Part shown: piece by piece, positions 17,224 to 25,320 of the stretch | Numbering within the stretch: the first letter of the stretch is position 1 | Layout of the letters: each line of letters opens with the position of its first letter | Assembly (NCBI RefSeq): GCF_030622045.1 | Contig: NZ_CP130886.1 | Span: 4,968,001-5,032,000 of the forward strand | Reading direction: 5' to 3' | Length of the DNA: 64,000 bases | Source: Planctellipticum variicoloris | GTDB lineage: Bacteria > Planctomycetota > Planctomycetia > Planctomycetales > Planctomycetaceae | Program-made: the position numbers and the translations under genes | The notes under the pieces: generated by a model | What the model was told of the DNA's origin: nothing | What the model saw: the letters and a program-made list of their open reading frames with translations, nothing else | The model's database searches: none

Positions 17224-19269
17224 ATGCCCCACTCCCCGCGCCTCAGTCAGAAACGCAAACGCCTCTTTCAGTCGACATCTCTCCTGGGATTTCTGCTGTT
17301 CGTCTCTTCCGTTTCCGGACAGACTGCATCCGAGAAGATCGACTGTCCGCGACTGCAGCGTTCCATCGGACAGCGAGTCCTCCTGGTAACCATGCTCCCC
17401 GAAGAACGGGCCGTCGTGGAAGCGGCCTGTAAAGAACACAATGTCGGCCTTGATGTCGTCCGCACGTTCGACGCTCAACGCGACGACTATCGCCGCTACT
17501 TTCTCATCATCTCCGGGTCCCACATGATGGTCTACTGGCGGGATCCCCCGCTGAGTGAACCGCCCGCCTTTCAGCATCTGGAAAAGTTCATTCGCGATGG
17601 CGGCCACCTGATGGTGTTTGGCGTCTTTAATGGCAGCCACATGGAGCACATGCGACAATTTGGCGTCAAGACCAGCTATTTCCACGCGGACAAGTATGAG
17701 GCTGTCGAACCTGTCGCAGACGTCGTCTTTGCGGGTTCCGAGTCCCTCATTCCTCCGGGAAACTATCTGGGACACTCGGGCAGCTTCGAGGTCTCGTCGC
17801 CCCATGTCTTGATCCTGCGTCGTGGGGAAGGCTACCACGCCGGCCATCCCAGCCTCGCCACGATCCCTTGGCACAACGGACGCGTCACCTTCACCACTGC
17901 CGAACCGAGGCATGGCAAGCAGACCGGCTACTGGCTCCTGCAGGTCCTCGTCAACTGGGCGGCCCGCGGTGCTCCGGTCACCGCAGAAGATGCCGAATCG
18001 GGGAAGCCGATTGTGATTCCGATCGCCGACATACCGTCCCGGAGTCGACTGCCAATCCCCGACGAGTCTGCCCGCAAGGCCGCGGAAGCACTGATCAGCC
18101 AGGTCTTTGGCAGTGATCAGCCCGCGAATCCAATGACGGATTCGGCACGCGAACTGGCGCAACGATACCGGGACACGGCCGAGACGGAAACGGACTCGGC
18201 CGCCCGCTATCTGCTGCTGCTCCGCGCTGCGAGGCAGTCAGCCGCGGACGGCGATGCAGCCAGGACCGTCGAGACACTCCGCAAGTTTCGCACCGACTTC
18301 GGCGAACCAGACCACGATTCCGCCGTAACGATCTTCCGCCGACTCCAGAAATCAATGCGGCCTTCATTTTCTGCGACGCAGGCTCTCGTCGGAGAGTCCA
18401 TTGAACTGAGTCTCCGTGACTGCGATCGCCGCAAATTCGACACCGCGATTGAACTGATCAACGTCGCCCGTGAACTGGCCGAGGCCACTCGCAGTCGCCG
18501 CCTGATTGCTGATGTCGACGAAGAACGTGCCTATATCGAGTCTGTCCGGCAGGAATGGAGCCGCCTTGCTCCATTCCTGCCGCAACTGGAGAAAGATCCC
18601 GCGGACCCGGTCGCCCGCACGGAGCTCGGCCTGTTTCTCTGCTGTCTCCTGGGCCGCTGGTCCGACGGACTGACAGTCCTCGCCGAATGCCAGGACCCGA
18701 AGCTGCAGAACGCCGCCTCGCGCGAACTGGATCTGGGGAAAACTGACTTGGCGACTGACATGACTGCCGTCGGCGATCTCTGGAGCCAGATCGCCAAGGA
18801 CGACGAACGTCGCGCCGTCGCTCTCAATCGCCGCGCCGCCTACTGGTACTCCCGGTCCGCCGCCAAATCGCAGGGGCTCGAACAGGCGGCCATCCGCAAG
18901 AAACTCGACGACATCTCGTCGCCCCGCCACACGCTCCGCATCAAAGCTCCTCAGTTCTCGGGCACGGCCCGCCTGCGTCTCAGCTCGCGAGAACTGAAGT
19001 TTGAACCGGAAGGCGAGGCCGCGGTCCCGGCGTCGATTCAACTGAATGACGTCACTTGGAAGCCGCAGGAAATCCCCATACTCCCCAACTGCGGCGTCAC
19101 CCGCGTCACCGCGCGCAACCTCTTCCTCTTCACCGCCACCATCCAGCCCATCACCGGCCGCGGAACCGCCGCCATCACCGGCGTCTCCGCCGACGAGGTT
19201 GTGATTGAACTGAAATCCTCGGACGCGACCAGCACTCCCACCGAATTCATCCTCCGTTTCGGCGAGTGA
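17224..19269 (+). CDS. Exported hypothetical with ThuA-like head and helical repeats
   Basis: 681 residues. A signal-like hydrophobic segment (STSLLGFLLFVSSVSGQTA) occupies residues 19-37. Residues about 45-260 look like a Rossmann-like DUF4159/gatase-type fold (VLLVTMLPEERAVVEAA, YRRYFLIISGSHMMVYW, FIRDGGHLMVFGVFNG, TIPWHNGRVTFTTAEPRHG, WLLQVLVNWAARG). Residues about 280-560 are alpha-helical repeats (ARYLLLLRAARQSAADGDAA; ALNRRAAYWYSRSAAKSQGL), the latter typical of planctomycete TPR-like segments. The C-terminus is beta-rich. It stands alone between two unrelated units. Function unknown. Confidence 0.8.
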   Translation: MPHSPRLSQKRKRLFQSTSLLGFLLFVSSVSGQTASEKIDCPRLQRSIGQRVLLVTMLPEERAVVEAACKEHNVGLDVVRTFDAQRDDYRRYFLIISGSHMMVYWRDPPLSEPPAFQHLEKFIRDGGHLMVFGVFNGSHMEHMRQFGVKTSYFHADKYEAVEPVADVVFAGSESLIPPGNYLGHSGSFEVSSPHVLILRRGEGYHAGHPSLATIPWHNGRVTFTTAEPRHGKQTGYWLLQVLVNWAARGAPVTAEDAESGKPIVIPIADIPSRSRLPIPDESARKAAEALISQVFGSDQPANPMTDSARELAQRYRDTAETETDSAARYLLLLRAARQSAADGDAARTVETLRKFRTDFGEPDHDSAVTIFRRLQKSMRPSFSATQALVGESIELSLRDCDRRKFDTAIELINVARELAEATRSRRLIADVDEERAYIESVRQEWSRLAPFLPQLEKDPADPVARTELGLFLCCLLGRWSDGLTVLAECQDPKLQNAASRELDLGKTDLATDMTAVGDLWSQIAKDDERRAVALNRRAAYWYSRSAAKSQGLEQAAIRKKLDDISSPRHTLRIKAPQFSGTARLRLSSRELKFEPEGEAAVPASIQLNDVTWKPQEIPILPNCGVTRVTARNLFLFTATIQPITGRGTAAITGVSADEVVIELKSSDATSTPTEFILRFGE

Positions 19270-19412
19270 CCGGTTGGACGGACTGAAGGTATAAGTCGCT
19301 CCGTCACATCTCCCCTCCACAACCACCCGCCAAAATCCCCACCCTCGCCCCCCACCCACCAACCCGGTACGCTGTCTCCACAAGCACCCGATTCTTGCGG
19401 AGACCTCGCGGC

Positions 19413-20300
19413 GTGGCGTCGGCGGCCGTTTCACCCTCTGTATCCAGCGGCTCGCTCGATCTGGTGATCGAGACGCCCGAAAACGTCCTGCTCACCTGGC
19501 AGCTCGCCGGGCCAGCCTGGCGGCTGGCCGCGTATGCCGTCGACTTCGCCATCCGCGCATCGTTCCTCGTCGCCGGCTGCATCGCGATGACCGTCGTGGC
19601 GCTGGTCCTGCCGGGGACGGCCATCGGCTCGCTCCTCCTGCTGATGTTCCTGCTGGAGTGGGGCTACACCATCGGCTTCGAATACTTCTGGCAGGGCCAG
19701 ACCCCCGGCAAGCGACTCTGCGGCCTCCGCGTTATTCAGGACAACGGCCAGCCCCTCTCGTGGTGGTCCGCCACGCTCCGCAACCTGCTCCGGGCCGGCG
19801 ACACCATCCCCTTCCTGTTGATCTACGGCGAGCACGCGGGGCTGCTGATTCTCATTCCCTGTTACGGCCCGGCCCTCATCGCCATGCTCCTCGCGCCGCG
19901 ACTGCAGCGGCTGGGAGATCTCGCAGCCCGGACCGTCGTCGTTCACGAAAAACGCCCCGAGCTGCCTCGGCCGCCGATGATCCTCGACAAGATCGACGCC
20001 ATCCCCCGCGACGAGCTGGGGAGCCGCCTGCCGCGTCCCGCCACGCTGGCGCTGATCGACGAATTCCTGGCGCGGCGCGAAGTTCTCTCCTACGAGCGGG
20101 GCCACGCCCTCGCCGGTCCGTTCGCTGAAGCCCTGGCCCGTTCGCTCGGATACCGCGGCGATCCGCAGCTCGTCGAACAATATCCGATGGCCTTTCTCGC
20201 GCGAGTCCACGTGACGTTCGCCCGCCAGCGCGACGCGGACGGCGACGACGATTCCCCGGCGCGACGCCGGCCCCGCAAGGCAGGAGCTGCCGCGTCATGA
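19413..20300 (+). CDS. RDD-family membrane protein
   Basis: About 295 residues. The RDD hallmark is visible: WRLAAYAVDFAIRASFLVAG (R..D in the first helix), then FEYFWQGQTPGKRLCGLRV and LQRLGDLAARTVVV. Three to four membrane helices lie between residues 30 and 160; a soluble tail follows, ending in a basic Arg/Lys-rich segment. The start is a choice between TTG at 19395 and GTG at 19413; the latter is used. First gene of a five-gene operon in which each next start overlaps the previous stop, so translational coupling is likely. RDD/SpoIIM/DUF4129/DUF4350 operons usually also encode a MoxR ATPase and a DUF58 protein, absent here. Confidence 0.88.
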   Translation: MASAAVSPSVSSGSLDLVIETPENVLLTWQLAGPAWRLAAYAVDFAIRASFLVAGCIAMTVVALVLPGTAIGSLLLLMFLLEWGYTIGFEYFWQGQTPGKRLCGLRVIQDNGQPLSWWSATLRNLLRAGDTIPFLLIYGEHAGLLILIPCYGPALIAMLLAPRLQRLGDLAARTVVVHEKRPELPRPPMILDKIDAIPRDELGSRLPRPATLALIDEFLARREVLSYERGHALAGPFAEALARSLGYRGDPQLVEQYPMAFLARVHVTFARQRDADGDDDSPARRRPRKAGAAAS

Positions 20301-21337
20301 ACAAGCAGCAGTTTATCCGCCGTCGCCGACCGGTCTGGAAAGCATTCGAGAAACGGGTCGATCACCTGCGCGGCATCTCGCTCAAGAGGATGACCGCCAA
20401 AGAGATTTCCGAGTTCTCCCGCCTGATGCGCGAACTCGCCAACGACCTGGCCACCATCCGCTCCCGCGACTGGGGCCAGAGCCTCGTCGACTATCTCAAC
20501 GGCCTCCTCGCCCGCGGGCACAACGCCTTTTACAGCGCGCCGCCCGGCCGCCTGAATCAGGTCACGCAGTTCCTCGCCGCCGGGTTTCCCCGACTGCTGC
20601 GGGCCAATGTCGGCTACTTCCTGGTCGCCGCGGCCCTGTTCTTCCTGCCGGGGGCCATCGCCTGGACCGTCATCCAGAACGATCCCTCGCTGGCAACCCG
20701 CATCCTGCCGCCGCAGGCGATGGAGCAGTTCGACCAGATGTATGGTCCGACAGACAAGACGGACCCGGACAGCGATGGCGATGACACTGAGGAAACTTCC
20801 ACGTCTGAATGGAGCGACGACGAAGACGACGACTCCAATCAGTTCGGCGAAGAACGGGCAGCAATGGCCGGCTTCTACGTGCAGCACAACGTCGGCATTG
20901 CCCTGCAGTGCTTCGCCCGCGGCGTCCTGCTCGGCATCGGCACGATCTACACCCTCCTCTACAACGGAATCGTGATCGGCGCCGTCGGCGGCTATGTTCT
21001 CTCGCTGGGACACACGGAAAAATTCGTCAGCTTCATCATCTCGCACGGTTCGTTCGAACTCACCGCCATCGCCATCGCCGGCGGAGCGGGACTGATGCTC
21101 GGCGACGCCCTGCTCCATCCCGGCAATCGCACGCGCGGCGAAGCCCTCCTGGAACGCTCCTCGCAGGCCGTGCAGATCGCCGCCGGCGCGGCGGTGATGC
21201 TGATGATCGCCGCCCTGATCGAAGCATTCTGGTCGCCCGCCCCCATTCCCGCGATCTACAAGTACGTGGTCGGCACGCTCCTCTGGCTGGTGGTCTACGC
21301 CTACCTGTTCCTCGCCGGGAGGAACCATGCGGCTTGA
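20297..21337 (+). CDS. Stage II sporulation protein M-like membrane protein
   Basis: 346 residues, ATGA overlap with the RDD gene. SpoIIM family features: basic soluble N-terminus with helix bundle (WKAFEKRVDHLRGISLKRMT, FSRLMRELANDLATIRSRDW), then VGYFLVAAALFFLPGAIAW as first membrane helix, and a C-terminal block of helices including TLLYNGIVIGAVGGYVLS and SHGSFELTAIAIAGGAGLML, the SpoIIM signature. Unusual: an extremely acidic loop of about 40 residues (rich in Asp, Glu, Ser) between the first and second helices, at about residues 152-192. Not a sporulation gene here; the family is widespread in non-sporulating bacteria with MoxR/DUF58 systems. Confidence 0.9.
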   Translation: MNKQQFIRRRRPVWKAFEKRVDHLRGISLKRMTAKEISEFSRLMRELANDLATIRSRDWGQSLVDYLNGLLARGHNAFYSAPPGRLNQVTQFLAAGFPRLLRANVGYFLVAAALFFLPGAIAWTVIQNDPSLATRILPPQAMEQFDQMYGPTDKTDPDSDGDDTEETSTSEWSDDEDDDSNQFGEERAAMAGFYVQHNVGIALQCFARGVLLGIGTIYTLLYNGIVIGAVGGYVLSLGHTEKFVSFIISHGSFELTAIAIAGGAGLMLGDALLHPGNRTRGEALLERSSQAVQIAAGAAVMLMIAALIEAFWSPAPIPAIYKYVVGTLLWLVVYAYLFLAGRNHAA

Positions 21338-22184
21338 TCGCGCCACCATCCCGCTCGAACCCCGCTCGGTCGGACACTGCATCGATCTGGCGACGTCGTT
21401 CTTCGCGGCCCATGCCCCGATCCTCGCGGCGCTCAATCTCCTCGCCGCCCTGCCCGTCGTTCTGTTCGTCCAGTTCTGGTGCCATGACCGGCCCTACGCC
21501 TGGCTCATTGCCGCCGGGGCCTGCCTGCTCGTCACCGGACCGCTCGGCGTCATCCTGACCCGCGGCGTGGCGGAAGCGACTTTCGGCGACCGGCTCACCT
21601 GGTCCAGCCTGCTCCGCACGCCCGCCGCATTAACCGACGTCATGGCGAATGTCCTGGGCGCCCGCGTCCTGATCGCCATCGGACTGGTTTTCTGCGTTCT
21701 GCCGGGACTGCTGGCCGCGTCGTGGTGGGGCTTCCTGGCCGAAAGCCGCGTCCTGGCGAAGCTCCATCGCAAGGGACACGACCGCCGCACCGGCGAGCTG
21801 ATCAAAGCCGATTACTCCGATCTGACTCTCCGACTGGCCCTGCTGATCGCCTTTGGCGGCTTCCTCTGGCTGCTGATGCTGCTGACGCTCGACGCCGCCG
21901 TGACTGTCGTCTGGGGCGGCTCGCCCCTCGTCGGCCGGCTTTCGGAGTTGGGGCAGGACATCGGCATCGGCTTCGACGGCGAAGTCTTCTTCACCGATCT
22001 CGGCACGCTGATGTTCCAGGACCGGGCCGCCCTGATCCTGCAGGTGGTCGCCTTCTTCCTCGTCTATCCGGTAATCCGCATCGCCTGGTACTTCTGCTAC
22101 ATCGATCTCCGCGTCCGCCGGGACTGCTGGGACATGGAGCTGGCCCTGCAGCACGCCACCCGGCAACTGGAGTCCAGCCCATGA
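21327..22184 (+). CDS. Polytopic membrane protein of the RDD/SpoIIM operon
   Basis: 285 residues, overlapping the SpoIIM-like gene by 11 bp. About six hydrophobic segments (HAPILAALNLLAALPVVLFV, WLIAAGACLLVTGPLGVILT, VLIAIGLVFCVLPGLLAASW, LALLIAFGGFLWLLMLLTLD, AALILQVVAFFLVYPVIRIA). It ends with IDLRVRRDCWDMELALQHA, a motif common at the end of glycerophosphodiester phosphodiesterase-membrane-domain-like and DUF4013-like proteins. No catalytic site. It is co-translated with its neighbours and presumably part of the same membrane complex. Confidence 0.82.
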   Translation: MRLDRATIPLEPRSVGHCIDLATSFFAAHAPILAALNLLAALPVVLFVQFWCHDRPYAWLIAAGACLLVTGPLGVILTRGVAEATFGDRLTWSSLLRTPAALTDVMANVLGARVLIAIGLVFCVLPGLLAASWWGFLAESRVLAKLHRKGHDRRTGELIKADYSDLTLRLALLIAFGGFLWLLMLLTLDAAVTVVWGGSPLVGRLSELGQDIGIGFDGEVFFTDLGTLMFQDRAALILQVVAFFLVYPVIRIAWYFCYIDLRVRRDCWDMELALQHATRQLESSP

Positions 22185-23188
22185 GCGGCCTGACTTCACG
22201 AACGCTCGGACTGCTGATTCTCGCGGCGTCGACGAGTCTCCCGACCGCGGTCGCGCAGGACGAGCTCCTCCCGGCTGCCGACGTGCGCGCCAGCGCCGAC
22301 CGCATCCTCTCCGAACCCGAGTTCCGCTACTTCGAGCACTTTTCCGAAGATGGCCAGCTCCGCGGGCGGAAGTCAGGGTCCGGCTCGGAAGCACCGGCAC
22401 GCTCCCCGGCCGGCGACGCTCGCGGAAGTGGAAAGGGCAAGGGGGCATCGGGCCGGCAAGGAGCGTCCGGCCAGGACGACAAACCCGGCAACGGCCCCGC
22501 ACGTCCCGGTGATCAACCGGGACCGCAGCCCGCAGCCGGCCAGCCCGCCCCCGATGAAGCCCGGCCCGCCGAGACCGGCCCCGCTCCGAAGACTCCCCGT
22601 CCAACCCGCGACCGGACCCGTTCGCGTCCCAAAGCCGACGAAGATTCGGGCGGGCCGAAGTTCAACATCCCCGACATTGGCCTGGGCGGATTCGCCTCGG
22701 CCCTGGGCCACCTGCTGCAGGGACTGGCCTACGTCGGCATTGCCCTGGCCGTCGTGCTGATCGTGTATCTGGTCGTACGGGCCGTCGCCTCCTGGGAACG
22801 CCGCAAGCCCGGCGGCTCCGACCTGGCGACGGGGGATGTTTCCCTCTTCGCCGACGACCGCTCGCCCGGCGAGACCCCGGCTGACCAATTCATCCGCCAG
22901 GCGCTCGAACTCGCGGCGGCGGGCCAGTTCCGCGAGGCCATCGCGCAACTGCTGCTGGGGGGCATGAGCCGGATCGAGCGCGAGCGGCTGATCCGCTATC
23001 GCCGTGGTCTCACCTTCCGCGACTATCTCCGCGTCCTCCGCGGCAATCAGTCTGCCTACGGAGGCTTCCGGGCGATGGTCGACCAGTACGAACCGGTCAA
23101 CTTCGGCCGGCGGGAAGCTACTCGAGACTCGTTCGATATCGCCCTCGACGGCTACCGCACCGGTTTCCCCCAGGAGGCCACGCTATGA
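22181..23188 (+). CDS. DUF4129 domain protein
   Basis: 335 residues from the ATG at 22181, which overlaps the previous stop (ATGA); an open frame extends far upstream but that part is out of register with real coding. Signal-like N-terminus (LGLLILAASTSLPTAVAQD), then a 110-residue Pro/Gly/Ala/Lys-rich disordered region, one membrane helix (LAYVGIALAVVLIVYLVVRA) and a cytoplasmic DUF4129 domain with DQFIRQALELAAAGQFREAI, LLLGGMSRIERERLIRYRRG and LTFRDYLRVLR. DUF4129 is often linked to transglutaminase or MoxR systems. Stop overlaps the next start. Confidence 0.87.
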   Translation: MSGLTSRTLGLLILAASTSLPTAVAQDELLPAADVRASADRILSEPEFRYFEHFSEDGQLRGRKSGSGSEAPARSPAGDARGSGKGKGASGRQGASGQDDKPGNGPARPGDQPGPQPAAGQPAPDEARPAETGPAPKTPRPTRDRTRSRPKADEDSGGPKFNIPDIGLGGFASALGHLLQGLAYVGIALAVVLIVYLVVRAVASWERRKPGGSDLATGDVSLFADDRSPGETPADQFIRQALELAAAGQFREAIAQLLLGGMSRIERERLIRYRRGLTFRDYLRVLRGNQSAYGGFRAMVDQYEPVNFGRREATRDSFDIALDGYRTGFPQEATL

Positions 23189-24309
23189 AGGCCCTCCTGC
23201 GGTCCCTCCCCGCGTTCCTCTGGCCGGCCCTGATTCTCGGGACGCTATCACTCCACTTCTGGTTTCCGCCTCTCGATTCGGGGACCGGTCGCGATACCTA
23301 CAGCACCACGGCCGAAGGCCAGAAAGCGTTTTACCGGCTGGCCGGAGAAACTTGGAGTTTCGCAACCCGCAACACCCAGCCCCTCCCGCGCGCGCTGCAG
23401 AGCTGGGACACCGAATACGCCTTCTGCGTCCTCGGGCCCGCCCGCGAGCCGACCGCCGGGGAATGGGACGCCATGCTCAACTGGGTCGCCTCCGGCGGAA
23501 AACTGCTCTATGCCTTCCGCGGTGAAGACCAGGCGGTCCCGCAGCTTGGCGTCCGCTACATCCTGGACGAAGACGCCGACGACGCGGCCGCCCCGCAGTC
23601 CAAGCTCCTCGACTCTCCCGACCTCGCCTGGTGGACCGACGGGCATCTGCTCGCCCCCGGCTCCGAGTTGCTTGTCGAACACCGCGGCGCCCCGCAGGCG
23701 GTCAAAATGACCTGGGGCGCCGGCCAGATTGTCTTCGTCGCCTCGCCGCTGATCTTCTCGAACCAGCTCCTCACCTACGGCGACAACAGCATCCTCGCGA
23801 TCCGGTTGCTGGAGCAGTTCGACGAAGTCTATTACATCGAATTCGACGAATCCCTCAACGCTTCAGGCACGCCGAAGTCGGTCGGCATTCTGTTCGATCC
23901 CACGATCCGCCCGATCACAATTCAGCTCATTCTGCTCTGTTTCCTCTACGGCTGGTGGAACAGCCGTCGGTTCGGGCCGCTGCTGCCGAAGCTGCTCACG
24001 CCGCGACAGAACATCGTCGACCACACCGATGCATTGGGAAGCTGGTACTGGAAGTCCCGCGACGGCGGCGGCGTCCTGCAGACCTATCTCAAACAGACTC
24101 TCGCGGAGCTCCGCGGCCACGCGACCGCCGCCCAGGAACGCCGCCGGCTCGAACCGATCGCCCGCCGGCTGAACCTGACCGTCGACGAAGTCCTCGGCGT
24201 GCTGGATACCGCCCGCAGCGCCGCCGAGAAACCCAGACTCACCCGCCGATCCGCGGCGAACTGGATCCGGAAGCTGTCGGAATTGCGGGCGGCGCGGCGG
24301 GGGAAGTAG
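23185..24309 (+). CDS. DUF4350 domain membrane protein
   Basis: 374 residues, ATGA overlap with the DUF4129 gene. An N-terminal helix (SLPAFLWPALILGTLSLHFW), then DUF4350 (STTAEGQKAFYRLAGETWS at about residues 40-58, WDAMLNWVASGGKLLYAFRG, GAGQIVFVASPLIFSNQLLT), a second helix (TIQLILLCFLYGWWNSRRFG) and a cytoplasmic helical tail. The gatase-like fold of the DUF4350 domain has no obvious catalytic residues. Last gene of the operon: instead of moxR and DUF58 genes the next elements are REP repeats and a RAYT transposase. Confidence 0.87.
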   Translation: MKALLRSLPAFLWPALILGTLSLHFWFPPLDSGTGRDTYSTTAEGQKAFYRLAGETWSFATRNTQPLPRALQSWDTEYAFCVLGPAREPTAGEWDAMLNWVASGGKLLYAFRGEDQAVPQLGVRYILDEDADDAAAPQSKLLDSPDLAWWTDGHLLAPGSELLVEHRGAPQAVKMTWGAGQIVFVASPLIFSNQLLTYGDNSILAIRLLEQFDEVYYIEFDESLNASGTPKSVGILFDPTIRPITIQLILLCFLYGWWNSRRFGPLLPKLLTPRQNIVDHTDALGSWYWKSRDGGGVLQTYLKQTLAELRGHATAAQERRRLEPIARRLNLTVDEVLGVLDTARSAAEKPRLTRRSAANWIRKLSELRAARRGK

Positions 24310-24358
24310 CAGTAGTAATCGCCGCATTCCGGGAGAGTGTCGTCGCTGCGCTCGAATA

Positions 24359-24487
24359 CCGGTGGTGTCGCTACGCTCAACCACCGGCTACACTCTGCGA
24401 CCCCGCCTGGGTCGAAATGCAAGCTTCAGCCCGGAGGGCTGACAGAATGTAGCCGGGGGTTGAGGAGCGCAGCGACGACACCCCCGG
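24359..24487. repeat. Left REP cassette flanking RAYT
   Basis: Two REP hairpins: CCGGTGGT...ACCACCGG at 24359-24387 and CCGGGGGT...ACCCCCGG at 24453-24487, separated by a core with two further small palindromes (around GACCCCGCCTGGGTC and CAGCCCGGAGGGCTG). The core is the reverse complement of the core in the right cassette at 25119-25247. Confidence 0.85.
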
Positions 24488-24601
24488 TCACCACACGACG
24501 CCAGGCCGACCCCGGCAGGGGTCGCAGACCAGGATTTCTCTTGCACCCTGCAATTGCCTAATCTACCCTCGCAGAGAACGTCCGTCCCTGCGAGTCTCAC
24601 C

Positions 24602-25048
24602 ATGTCCTCAACTTACACCAGCCTGCATCTGCATCTCGTCTTCAGTACCAAGGGGCGTATCCCCTGGATCACTCCCGAATGGCAAACGCGACTTCATGAG
24701 TATCTCGGCGGCACGATCGTCGCCCTCGGAGGCTCGCCGCAGGAGATCGGCGGCGTCGCCGACCACGTCCACCTGCTCGTCGGCCTAAATGCCACCCATC
24801 GCCCGTGTGATGTTCTGCAGGAACTCAAGAAAGCGTCCTCTCTCTGGGTCCATCAACAGATCGGCGAGAAGTCGTTCGCCTGGCAGGAAGGCTATGCGGC
24901 CTTTTCGGTCAGCCCCACGGCACGGCCCTCCGTGCGGAAATACATCGCGAATCAAGTCGAGCATCACAAACGCTCGACCTTTCGCGACGAGCTGATCCGT
25001 CTCCTGACCAGCTCAGGCATCGAATACAATCCGAAGTTTCTTGATTGA
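24602..25048 (+). CDS. REP-associated tyrosine transposase (RAYT), IS200-like
   Basis: 148 residues from ATG 24602. Single-strand HUH/Y1 transposase fold: FSTKGRI near the N-terminus, the HUH pair in VADHVHLLVG (His-Val-His), WQEGYAAFSVS typical of this branch, and the catalytic Tyr in VRKYIANQVEHH. RAYTs are domesticated IS200/IS605 relatives that act on REP hairpins rather than on their own ends. Here it is bracketed by two inverted REP cassettes (24359-24487 and 25119-25247), so the substrate is probably right beside the gene. The frame is intact. The upstream in-frame extension to 24554 lies within the spacer and is not needed. Confidence 0.9.
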   Translation: MSSTYTSLHLHLVFSTKGRIPWITPEWQTRLHEYLGGTIVALGGSPQEIGGVADHVHLLVGLNATHRPCDVLQELKKASSLWVHQQIGEKSFAWQEGYAAFSVSPTARPSVRKYIANQVEHHKRSTFRDELIRLLTSSGIEYNPKFLD

Positions 25049-25118
25049 CGAACTCTACGACCCCGCCGGGGTCGGTTCGTCGTTGCATCGCATCCGGTGG
25101 TGTTGTCGCGTAAGAATG

Positions 25119-25247
25119 CCGGGGGTGTCGCTTACGCTCAACCCCCGGCTACACTCTGTCAGCCCTCCGGGCTGAAAAAGCATTTGACCTCGGCAGGGGT
25201 CGCAGAGTGTAGCCGGGGGTTGAGGAGCGGAGCGACGACCCCCCCGG
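25119..25247. repeat. Right REP cassette flanking RAYT
   Basis: Two REP hairpins: CCGGGGGT...ACCCCCGG at 25119-25148 and CCGGGGGT at 25213 pairing with ACCCCCCCGG ending at 25247. The core (CAGCCCTCCGGGCTG then CATTT then GACC) is the reverse complement of the left core, so left and right cassettes form long inverted repeats around the transposase gene. Confidence 0.85.
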
Positions 25248-25320
25248 CATTCTCACGCAGCGCCCCACCCGGCAATCTGACATCGCAGACCGCGCTCCCA
25301 GAAAATGAAAGGCCCGCTCC

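Noticed and set aside
16141-18162. A 673-codon minus-strand open frame across two plus-strand genes
   Set aside because: It spans the gap and two genes with good signal peptides and family-like content; composition is that of an antisense shadow.
24359-25247. A CRISPR array
   Set aside because: Repeats are palindromic REP units in inverted pairs around a RAYT gene, without regularly spaced unique spacers or cas genes.
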